This document shows positions 55,465-64,000 of a stretch of DNA of 64,000 bases, one piece after another. This stretch comes from Gonapodya sp. JEL0774 (taxonomy: Eukaryota; Monoblepharomycota; Monoblepharidomycetes; Monoblepharidales; Gonapodyaceae), in NCBI GenBank assembly GCA_027604505.1, contig JADIIX010000036.1, positions 62,001 through 126,000 of the forward strand, read 5' to 3'. Below the pieces are notes generated by a model that worked only from the letters and a program-made list of their open reading frames with translations, ran no database searches and had not been told where the DNA came from. Position 1 is the stretch's first letter; each line of letters starts with the position of its first letter. The position numbers and the translations under genes are program-made.

Positions 55465-56936
55465 TCATGCAGAGAGAATTCCAGCCCTCAAAACCGTCCA
55501 CACAGCCGCAACCGCCCTTTCAGACAAGGACAATGCGTTCCACAATGCCAGGACACCCAGCCCTGCTCCGAAGACCGCAAACACTGAAAGTAGTGTCAAG
55601 GCCGCTGTTGCCCAATTCGGTAAAATGATCTTCCGTCCCAGGTCCAAATCAACACGTAATCCAATCCTAACAACGTTCCGCTTTGGACCACGGGACCTGA
55701 AAGATGCCTTTTGGTTGCTGTGCGCCTCATCAACTTTATCGGCAGAGCTCCCGTGGGTCAAGCCGCGGCGTTGCTCGACCTCAACTCGCGGTTTCCGATT
55801 ATCGCTGTTCGCTATTCGAATAGTGCGATGGTTGTGCCCATGCACGTGAAACGGAATGTGGGCAGATTTGGTTTCAAAGGGAGGGAACGTTGTAACTGCT
55901 GCAGTCAGAGGTAGATTACGTGTTGAGGGTGCACCGACCCCAAATGCCGCTTGCACGGCATCATCAGACTCTTCCAAGGAATCTGAATCATTTCCCTCGG
56001 TAAGATCAGTGTCTGAATAGATTGTGGACCCTGACAGATTGGTTCCCCTTCGACCCCGAGAATGGCTGCTATCCGAGATCAAGTACGGGGATGCATCGGC
56101 ACCTTGATAAGGTTGACGCGAAAGCTCAATGAAGGATATCGCTTCCTCCCTGCGGAGAAAGGAGGTGAGCAAATACTGGTGGCAATAGAGTTTGTGGAAT
56201 GTGAGTTCGCGGCTGGTACCTTTTGAGCATACACCCTGCGTTGCTGATTTCTCAACAAACCTTTTGCTCCTTCGTGCAGATTAACAACGCATTGGGTATC
56301 ACGAGCGCTGTGAGTTTCCTTTCGACGCTGACAATCTCAGCGGACGGAATCACTATATTGGTGAGATAGCCGCTTTTCTCGCAAGACTCCCATCATCAAA
56401 TGCACTGGTGACGATAACTTCTGTCATACTCACAGTAAACTAGAGTAGAATGCGATGAAGCTGTCAGTAACATAAAGCTTGCCCTGAATAAGAAGATCTT
56501 TCTGCAGTGCACAGACGAAATCTTCTACGAAAGTTGCTTTATAGGTATCCGGCAAATTAAATAGTTTCCGTATCTCCGCGATCTTTTTCACAAGAGTGGG
56601 TGAATCCACCAGCTGCTCGACGTCCACGTCTCTTGGGCCATTGATGGAGGACTGGTAGCGCCACGAAGGCCAAAAAGAAGAGTCCGTCCGTTCCATCGGT
56701 CGAGTTTCGGATGTCGGAGTGCTGACGCCATAATTGTCGTCTGGAGCCTTCTTCTCTTCTTCTTCGTAAGGAATGGAGCCTGCCTGGTCTTCCCCTGAAA
56801 TTGGCGTCGACTTTCCATTGCCTCGTCTCAAAGAAAATTTGCGAAGCATGTCTTTCTTCTTGGGGACGGAAATGTTCAGTGAAGTCCCATGTCTCCCCCG
56901 AAGCGAAATCCAGTTCTCGCGTCGCGAGCGAGTCAT
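55465..56936 (-). CDS. GRAM-domain protein with C-terminal membrane anchor
   Basis: The first exon (56936 to about 56430) gives a basic, Ser-rich N-terminus and the start of a GRAM domain: 'IRKLFNLPDTYKATFVEDF', 'ALQKDLLIQGKLYVTDSFIA'. The next exon (about 56370-56270) supplies 'TNIVIPSAEIVSVERKLTAL' and 'VIPNALLI', and the last (up to about 56190) supplies 'YLLTSFLRREEAISFIEL', completing the fold. An Asp/Ser-rich linker follows. Near the C-terminus one hydrophobic segment ('WATAALTLLSVFAVFGAGLG') should span a membrane. I see no VASt/StART-like domain, unlike the yeast Lam and human GRAMD1 sterol carriers, so it resembles the shorter GRAMD2-type proteins of membrane contact sites. Exact splice sites between the exons were not all fixed. 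Confidence 0.75.
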
Positions 56937-57263
56937 TCCGCTCCGACCGACAGAGCCGCCTCATGTCGCACAAAATTTCAGTGTCCAATGGAAATCTAAC
57001 TAAGGAAAATCTCAGTCTCCTGCTAATTTCATTGCTGTTTACTTCACTGGGAACAAGCACTTCTTTGAACGCCCTGTCTCTTCCATAGTTTTATCAGTTC
57101 CCAGATGCGTTTCGTTGGGTGGGGAGCCCGAATGTGAAGAAGCGTGATGTTTATTTGGAAAGTTGGAAAGGAAGTCTATCAACAGTGTCTACTCTCTAAA
57201 ATCTTGAAACACGCTGTACAAATGGAAGAAAACAATTGTGTGTGTAGATTTGTCCTTCTTCTT
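56937..57263. other. Intergenic region
   Basis: About 330 bases between the GRAM gene start and the 3' end of the next minus-strand gene. Nothing recognised. Confidence 0.4.
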
Positions 57264-59938
57264 TCAGTTCAGAAGAAAGTCCAGACCGATCCTCCTGGGT
57301 GCTGGTGCGTGAATCAGAACTTTCTCGTCTTCGATATCTCTCGGGCTAGAGGAAGTTTCCGCCACAGTCGTCAAAACACCGACATTCCGCAGTCCCAGGC
57401 CCGGACTGGCCTTGATCCTCGAACCAGGCCCCCACAATGCGGGTTCCACAGAGCTTGCGGGAGCAGTCGTGGCCGGAACCACTGACGTGAGTGGTGGAAG
57501 TGCAAACGTCCCCGGACTTGAGCTTCGGATCCTCGATACAGGGCTCAGACGCGAGTTGGCGGCAAGAACGGAGTCCGGACTCCGAACGGTGCCCGGTGTG
57601 CCCAGACCGGTGATGGGCGACGGCCCTGCATTGGCAATAGACGGTCTTCGAATCATGGCGGCTGCGACAAGATCATCGAGGCTGTGGTGGTTACGAGAAG
57701 GGAGGAGGGGCCCACCACTACTTTGCAAATGAAGTCAGAACACTGTTTCTTCCCTTCACCGATCGCTTGATGGACAACAAACCTTGCTGCAGTAGACAAA
57801 GACTCCGCACTTCCTACCCTCAACTTTAATCGTCCCTGACCACTTCCGCCGTCTGATCCCACGGACCCCGATGACAAGTCAGGACTCGGTGTGTGCGTGG
57901 GAACAGCGGGACTCGGCACTCTCGTGTACGAAATCTGAGGAGATGGAAGATGAAACTGCGTTTGGGGAAGCTGGGCGTTTGTCATGACACCTTGCATACT
58001 GCTGGCACCTGGACCCATGGGAGGACTCTGATACGGAGAGTACCTCAGAGCGTGTCGGAGTTGCAAGGCAGGAAGATTATTGGCATCTGTTCCTCCACCG
58101 GAAGCGTACAACGGGGATTTCGGCCGGTTAGAACCCCGCATATGGCCCATCGAGCTGGTCGGTCGTGGACGTGGGATAGGGGAATGAAGCGGCGAAGTGG
58201 AGCCCACTGGGGCCAATTGCATGTGCGATTGCGCTCGTCGGTTCGGTGCTTGTGGATCGAGATGGATAACACCAGGCCAGCTCCCGACCGTGGACCTCGG
58301 CTGTTGCTGCATGCTGTACTGTGCTTGGGACATCCCTAGGCTTGTCGCGCTACGTGAAGTCACGAGTGACATGGGCTCCGTGGCCGGTGCGGTTCCAGGC
58401 ACCAAGGGATAGTCTCCGTTGGTGGGTCCGTGGGAGGAATATGGAGATGCAACGTTCATCTTCACAGGAGTAACGGCGTGAGACCCTTGCTTCACAGAAG
58501 ATGATTGGCCACTGAGATGGCACCTTGGAGAATCGCGACCTGGCGCGAGACCTTGCTGGGGTAGGAACGGACCCGCAGACCCATTGACTGTTGGTGCAGG
58601 TGTCAAGCCGAGGGAAAGGGATCCCAGCCGTACGTCATGCAGCTCCTGTGCAGGTGTACCCCCTCCTACTCTATTGAAATCATCACCGCCACTACTGCTG
58701 CCAGGAGAAAGTGGGGTTGAGTTTACTCCGTGGTTGTCCTCGTCCACATCAGAGTCCGAGTCCATTATAAAGATACGACCTGACTCCGTGCGCGACACTC
58801 GCTGAGCGGTGGCACGCGTTTGAGGAGGCAGTGTCGGAAGTGGAGCTGACGAAAAGTGGTACCGGACCGGGAGAGGCTGGTCAATCTCCATCATGGAGTG
58901 AGGACGAGGAGGAGGAGGTGCAGGTGTAGGGTTGACCATGGTCCTGTGCACCATCAAATCAGGAGGAGACGCATTGCTCAAATCTGTCGCGCGACGTTGT
59001 CTCTTGTTGGGGACGATCTCATTATCAACATTCTCTTCCTCATGCTCGTGCACACCATGAGGAGGGTTCGGGCTGGAAGCACTGTCACTTCCGGCTGACC
59101 GGGATCCTTGCACTTCGCCCTTCGCTACCAACGCATCCCATACACGGTTAACGAATGTGCTGGTAACGCCGTCCGGATTGTTCCCAGTTTTGGCGAGGAC
59201 GGCGGTCCAGAGAGTTCGGAGATCTTCAGGCGTTTTGGCGAGACGTTTCAAGGAGCGGCACAGACGTTCGTGCGAGGGCTGCGAGTCAAAAGATTCAAGA
59301 GCCTTAATGGACCATGTTCGTTAGCATTGATGAGTTCGTTGCGATCTATTTTACGCTTGCAACCTACCTCCAGAACCTGCGCGCAGTCGATAAACCTGTA
59401 CACCTGCGCCCTGGAAATTTTCCATACCTCTCGAAAATATGCTTCGAGGCTGATGATCCAACAGGAAGAGCAAGAGCATCGATGTGACGGAGTCGGAGTG
59501 GGTGACAGTAGGATGCGTCATGCTGTGATACAATGTGGGCAAAGAATCACGTGCTCGCCCTCACCTTGGGGCTTTTGCTTTGTATAATTTTCCTTTCACA
59601 ATGGCATCTGCTGCCATGACAGTCTTCCGAAAACGCTCCTGCTTCTTAGAGTAGTCGTCGCGCGAGAGATAGTGGAACACCTGGGAATCAATTTGAGATT
59701 CCAAGAGAAGAAGCTCTTCTTCTCCTCCAGTTCCCATTGCTGTTCCTGAGCCCCCTAGACTTCTATCCATCTTGTCTGCTCCCACTTTGAGTGCAGGAGG
59801 GAGGGGATTGGATCCGACTGCTGGCACAGGGCTTTGAGCCACGTGTCGCATGTCGCCAGGGTTGAAATAGCTGAGAGGTCGAGCCAGCGGGCTGGCGCGG
59901 CCATGCTGGAAGTCCAAAAGTCCATGTGAGTCCATCAT
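57264..59938 (-). CDS. Large Ser/Pro-rich protein with a ParB/phage-type helix-turn-helix-like domain
   Basis: Four exons, phases 2,0,2: 59938-59565, 59449-59368, 59302-57783 and 57720-57264; 810 residues starting MMDSHGLLDF. Residues ~85-235 look helical and ordered: 'SQVFHYLSRDDYSKKQER', 'ADAIVKGKLYK', 'REVWKISRAQVYRFIDCA', 'SHERLCRSLKRLAKTPED' and 'LRTLWTAVLAKTG'. The order 'GKLY...YFREVWKISRAQVYRFI...SHERLCRSL...PEDLRTLW' closely resembles the bacterial and phage DNA-binding pattern 'LY...F..YC.ERWGISR..AYRLIDAA...PTSE.QARPL..L.PE.Q...W'. A basic patch ('NKRQRRA') and a long disordered Ser/Pro tail follow. This suggests a nuclear DNA-binding protein; the link to bacterial domains is from pattern recognition only. 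Confidence 0.72.
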
Positions 59939-61157
59939 GATGAGGGAGCGGCGGACTGGTGCGATTCGGAATTTTTTCTGCACTAGGCGGTTTTGGAACC
60001 GATTCCGCGGCCAGAGATAAGGGCAGATAAGAGACGCAGACCCCCGGAACCAACAGACTAGGCGATGAGCAAAGGGTGTTCGCAAAAGGGGGGGGGTGGG
60101 CTCGTGGTCACTCTGTGCTGTCGACGGTGGTTCCTTATCGGTGTATAACCCACAAAAAGACGATGAGACTCCAAAACCACCCTGGGAGACTCCGGGGGAA
60201 AGGCAGGCTGATTACACCCGAGAGCAGGCTGTCTATTTGCTGGAGCGTAGATGGATCAGTGGCAAAATGGAAGAGTATTGCGATTTTTGTTGGAAGATTC
60301 AGCTTTGAGGATTCTTGTCTCAACACCCCCTCCGAACGATGCACCGAAACCCAAATAGCCGCTCTCACCGATTAAATTGCTTTCCCCTGTATAAAGAATA
60401 CCGAAGATACCAAAAAATATGACAACTACATAAAAAGTCAAGGTGCAGGAGTACAAGGCAACTTGTCCTGGTGCGTGGATTGACCAAGTGTCTCCCATGG
60501 GGTGGGCGGCCTTGCTCTTCCTGGAAAATTCGCATCCGTCACAATCCAATTAACTACCAAGAAATGTACCTCAAGTTATTGGATTACCGACAGTCAGTCC
60601 GAATTGGAATTTTATTTCTTGCCCATATGTTCTCTACCGCAAGTGTCACCCACTCCTAAATTCAGCCAAGCCCACCAGTTCAGCCACAACAGCAAAGAGA
60701 GAAAGTCTCTCGACAATCTTCAAAGGTCATAATATCGATGTGGTTGTGGTGATGCTCTTACCGACTTGATGGTCAAGAGATCCAGTTGGAGATTAGCAGA
60801 GCCAGTGGGAGCCGGCAGCGACTCGCCTTGTTAGTTGTCTTCCTTCCACCGTGACAGCACTGTTAGTGCGACCATATCCTGAACCAAGCAAACCCCATGA
60901 CATGTATCTGGCCATTTGGTTGGTCGTTGAATACACATGCCATAGGAGACTGTGGGAGATCTGACGAACCGGGGGCGCTCTCGCCGCACACAGCATGTCC
61001 AACATTGCATTGAAACTTTAAACAATTCTTTCTTTACTCAGTTATGACCGCTACTTTTACCGATGTTCAAATTCCTGTGCCCCGCCACTGTTTGCTATGC
61101 CGTTTTTAATGCAAAACCGCATCAGCAGTGGAACCAAACCCTCGGAAAGGCAGACCG
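59939..61157. other. Intergenic region between divergent genes
   Basis: About 1.2 kb. A short plus-strand frame (60096-60308, MGSWSLCAVDGG..., 70 residues, containing 'EYCDFCWKI') is protein-like in composition but has no support beyond that. A minus-strand frame (60256-60549) has one hydrophobic stretch. Neither is called as a gene. Confidence 0.4.
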
Positions 61158-62384
61158 ATGTTGCGTATCACTCAAAGCCTCGCCGCCGGCAGCTTCAAAT
61201 GTTCATTTGGAACAGGAATTCTCCCTCGAGGCAGAGGTTGGACGTTCTCTCCTGGATTGTCTTTGAAACTGTCCACAACCACCATTACCCACGACTCGAC
61301 ACCCCATTTCGAGTCCCATTCCAGAATCGCTCCATCTTCTTCTTCCAACTCCCTTGTCCGAATCGATGTCGATTCCAACTCCGGACTTGCTGTGTTGAAC
61401 CTCAACAACGGTCCTGTCAACTCAATGACGCCGGATTTTCTCAATGCAATTGCTGATACCGTACAGCAAGCTGGAGCGGGTTACCCGGACGTTGAAGGCG
61501 TGAAGGGATTGGTTGTCAGAAGTTCTCAGCGTGTCTTTTCAGCCGGACTGAACATTGGAGGAGTTGTTGGTGAGCCTGCAATTTACACTGCTTTACCTGC
61601 CTGAGATATTGCATTTTGTGATTCAATTATTCAGCAACTATGGTTCCCACCAACCAGACCCGAGTGACGAGTCACTCCGCCAGCTCAGCCTCGCACTACG
61701 ACGGTTCGTCCTAACTTTTCTGACCACACCACTGCCAACTGTAGCTGAAGTATCTGGCTCTGCTATCGCCGGTGGTGCTGTGCTCGCGATGATATGTGGG
61801 TTGATAACAAAAAAACAGTTAATCGCAAGTCGATCACCCTCCTCTTCCGACACCTGACACGGCATAGGTGACCAACGAGTGGTACTAGACAACCCGAAAC
61901 TTGTTATTGGGTTAAGTGAAACAGCAGTTGGATTGCCGCCACCACGGTTTGTAACCGCCCTTGCCGAGGACATCTTGGGAAAGCGAGTTGCATATCGCCA
62001 TTTGCTGCTGGGATCCTTGGTAAGAAGAAAAGAGAAGCGTTCACTTGCCAATACTGTCTACGGAAGCGTTGCTCATTGAATCTTTGCCTGTCCTGTCAGC
62101 TCTCCCCACGCGACGCTCTTGAGGCGGGGTACGTGGACGAAGTGGTGTCTGACGCCGCATCGCTCTCCACAGTAGCGCTTGCTCGGCTTGGTGAGCTTGC
62201 ACGGCTACCTGCTCACTCTCGGTACTCAGCGAAATTGCAGTTGCGCCGGAACGCAATCTGGGCTCTTGGAGAGGACGAGGAGGCGTTTGTGGCGGAAATG
62301 ACGGAGCTGGTTAAGGACCCGAGGTCTCAAGAAGCATTGGGCAAAGTGTGGGGAGAAATGCAAAAGAAGAAGAGTCAGAAGTGA
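61158..62384 (+). CDS. ECI1: Mitochondrial enoyl-CoA delta isomerase (ECI1-like)
   Basis: Four exons, phases 1,1,0: 61158-61569, 61658-61795, 61868-62019 and 62100-62384; 328 residues. The N-terminus (MLRITQSLAAGSFKCSFG) is Arg/Ser-rich without acidic residues, as in a mitochondrial presequence. The crotonase fold is recognisable: 'LAVLNLNNGPVNSMTPDFL', 'VVRSSQRVFSAGLNI', 'PLPTVAEVSGSAIAGGAVLA', 'CDQRVVLDNPKLVIGLSE' and 'LSPRDALEAGYVDEVV'. The oxyanion-hole segments SAGLNI and IAGGAV match the isomerase/hydratase superfamily. The Asn-Gly-Pro-Val-Asn-Ser start and overall length favour the delta3,delta2-enoyl-CoA isomerase branch, which handles unsaturated fatty acids in beta-oxidation. The third exon starts after a GTGGGT...CATAG intron. 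Confidence 0.85.
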
Positions 62385-62483
62385 AGCGTCAGAAGTGAAA
62401 CTCATACAAATTGTTGTATGCATCTGCTCGATCAACTCTCGGCCCGCAACACTCTTCATCAGTCCCAGTCGTCGTCCGCCACA

Positions 62484-64000
62484 ATGACAACGTTGCCGCA
62501 TACCCCTTCGCTCATTGTTTTCCACGGCCCAATCATCCATACACCCGCTCGAGGCTGCCTCGAAATCCTCACTTCCGCGATTCTGTGCTTGGACACAAGT
62601 GTATCTGGTCGAATCCTTTTCGTGAGACAGCTCGATCCGAGAGAGAGCGCGCGAGAATGTACTAAAAGAGAACTAGAAAAGTTTGGTGTTGGTCCGGATG
62701 TTGGATTCGAGTTTAAACCGTTGAGGAAGGGACAAATGTTGCTGCCAGGACTGATCGACACACATATCCACGCTCCACAAGTGGGTACGAGCGCGCGCCT
62801 ATTCCTCAGCTTTTCTTGGACTCACAAAGATGGATCGTGCAGTACCGGTTTGTGGGAGGAGCAACGGACAAACCTCTGATGGAGTGGTGCGTTTCTGTGT
62901 GACGGGTCGGACGGTGTCTTGCTACATTCATTGTACCATTCCAATTGAGTAGGCTTGGTCATTACACCTTTCCGACAGAAGCAAAACTGAAGGATCTTAG
63001 TTTCGCTCAAGAGGTGTACGGGAAACTTGTCAGACGCCTCCTCAGGTACAGAGTCGTTTGCTCGGTCTCCCAAGCTCTTCGAATGTTTTCGTTTTGAGTT
63101 GATTGCTTTTGACTCTTAGAAATGGGACTACGGCAGCGTTGTATTTTGCCACAATTGATTTGGAGCCAACAAAGTTGCTCGCAACAATATGCGGAGAATA
63201 CGGACAAAGAGCCTGCATTGGCAAGGTTGGTGTGTGATCATACTGCAGTCAACCGTTTTCGCTTCGAATTCAACTCATTGAGAAGTTCAACCGTGGTTGC
63301 AGGTCTGTGCTGATCAGCACTCACCTTCTTACTACATTGAAACCACAGCCGACTCGCTGTCTTCGACGGAGGCTTTTATTCAATTCGTACACGCGAAATG
63401 GCCCAAGGCGTCGCCTGATGGCCATCCCCTCATATATCCTGTTGTCACTCCACGTTTCACTCCCACTTGCTCACATCATCTCCTCGCCGGACTTGGGCGC
63501 CTTGCCACGCAGTATGACGTCCACGTACAATCACACATCTCAGAGTCTCTAGATCAGATCGCTTTTACTCGGTCATTGTATCCTGAGACCGAGGCACCAC
63601 ATTTCGGCTCGGATGCAGCAATTTTTGATTCGCATGGACTGCTCACGAAGAAAAGTGTCTGGGCACACGGTGTGCATCTTACCAAGAGGGACCTTGAGCT
63701 TATGGCTGGTAGAGGCGCGGCAGTTTCGTGCTGTCCGCTCAGCAACGTGTATTTTGCACACGGGAATTTGGACATTAGAAAATGTTGGGACGAAGGCGTG
63801 GATGTTGGGCTTGGCACGGATATCTCTGGGGGTCCCCTGACGACAGTGGTCCAGGCAATGAGGTGGGCAGTTGGGAACTCGAGACAATTGGAAGTTTCGG
63901 AAATGCTGGTGAACGGCGGGAAGCAGGAGCCGGGAACTAAGGAGTCTCCAGTTATCTCATGGAAGGACGCCTTTTATCTTGCTACACTTGGTGGTGCACA
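62484..64000 (+). CDS. GUD1: Guanine deaminase, C-terminus beyond window
   Basis: Five exons so far: 62484-62780, 62843-62886, 62953-63045, 63120-63225 and 63303 to the window edge; all phases agree. It matches guanine deaminase (amidohydrolase superfamily, guanine to xanthine and ammonia) in order: 'LLPGLIDTHIHAPQ' with the H-x-H zinc ligands, 'YRFVGGATDKPLMEW', 'GHYTFPTEAKLKDLSFAQEV', 'RNGTTAALYFATID', 'IYPVVTPRFTPTC', 'VQSHISES' (zinc His), 'WAHGVHL', 'AAVSCCPLSNVYFA' and 'DVGLGTDISGG' (catalytic Asp). The last visible residues 'SWKDAFYLATLGGA' are close to the usual C-terminus, so roughly 60 or more residues are missing. It lies 100 bp downstream of the isomerase gene on the same strand. 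Confidence 0.9.

Noticed and set aside
60096-60549. Short frames on both strands near 60.1-60.5 kb
   Set aside because: One looks protein-like in composition, but there is no splice, domain or paralogue support on either strand.

Overview
The window looks like the nuclear genome of a filamentous or chytrid-grade fungus. Genes are split by many short GT-AG introns with GTRAGT donors, proteins carry long Ser/Pro/Gln-rich tails, and fungal wall families are present: CBM18 chitin-binding modules, an expansin-like barrel and a Crh-like GH16 enzyme. A GLOD4-type glyoxalase homologue and the CBM18/expansin fusion would fit an early-diverging lineage, but this is inference; the sequence does not fix the species. 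An assembly gap of 120 N (15354-15473) follows a run of 21 G. No tRNA, rRNA, CRISPR or transposase gene was recognised. All exon boundaries were worked out by hand from splice sites and reading-frame phase.

Layout. 1-7.4 kb: a truncated nuclear protein gene, a Ser/Pro-rich protein with a duplicated module, a GLOD4-like glyoxalase-fold protein and a MYND zinc-finger protein. 8.2-9.9 kb: a secreted protein with three CBM18 modules and an expansin-like domain, built from ten exons including two of 11 nt. 10-12.3 kb: two poorly defined genes. 12.8-17.7 kb: a TcdA/Tcd-type tRNA-modification enzyme, the gap, and a PNRC/Edc1-like decapping activator. 17.7-19.7 kb: gene-poor, with a 168-bp tandem duplication and a 26-bp palindrome.

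19.7-47.1 kb is the most interesting part. Five members (P1-P5) of a paralogous family that I cannot match to any named domain lie in about 27 kb, around a 7-kb gene for a 2086-residue multi-RRM protein. Each P protein has a ~100-residue N-terminal module (a C-P-R-x2-C-x-H element, then QTCN, then KKC-x2-RF, then IDYS-x-L). Four share a C-terminal motif, P-[LM]-[NM]-P-F-[TS]. P1, P3 and P5 also share a phase-1 intron just upstream of the module, and P3 and P5 share a 66-nt second exon. Low-complexity tails, basic patches and acidic ends suggest nuclear regulators; that is inference.

47.7-55.2 kb: a GH16 wall enzyme and three bestrophin/RFP-TM channel paralogues. The channel genes share consecutive 5-nt and 10-nt microexons that encode the acidic F-G-x-D-x-N-D loop, the position of the Ca2+ clasp in animal bestrophins. 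55.5-64 kb: a GRAM-domain membrane protein, an 810-residue protein whose N-terminal domain resembles helix-turn-helix domains of bacterial and phage ParB-like proteins, a mitochondrial enoyl-CoA isomerase (ECI1-like), and a guanine deaminase (GUD1-like) cut by the window end.

Working together: the CBM18/expansin protein and the GH16 enzyme both act on the cell wall. The Tcd enzyme, decapping factor and multi-RRM protein belong to RNA metabolism. The isomerase and deaminase are ordinary catabolic enzymes. The P family and the bestrophin cluster record local gene duplication.
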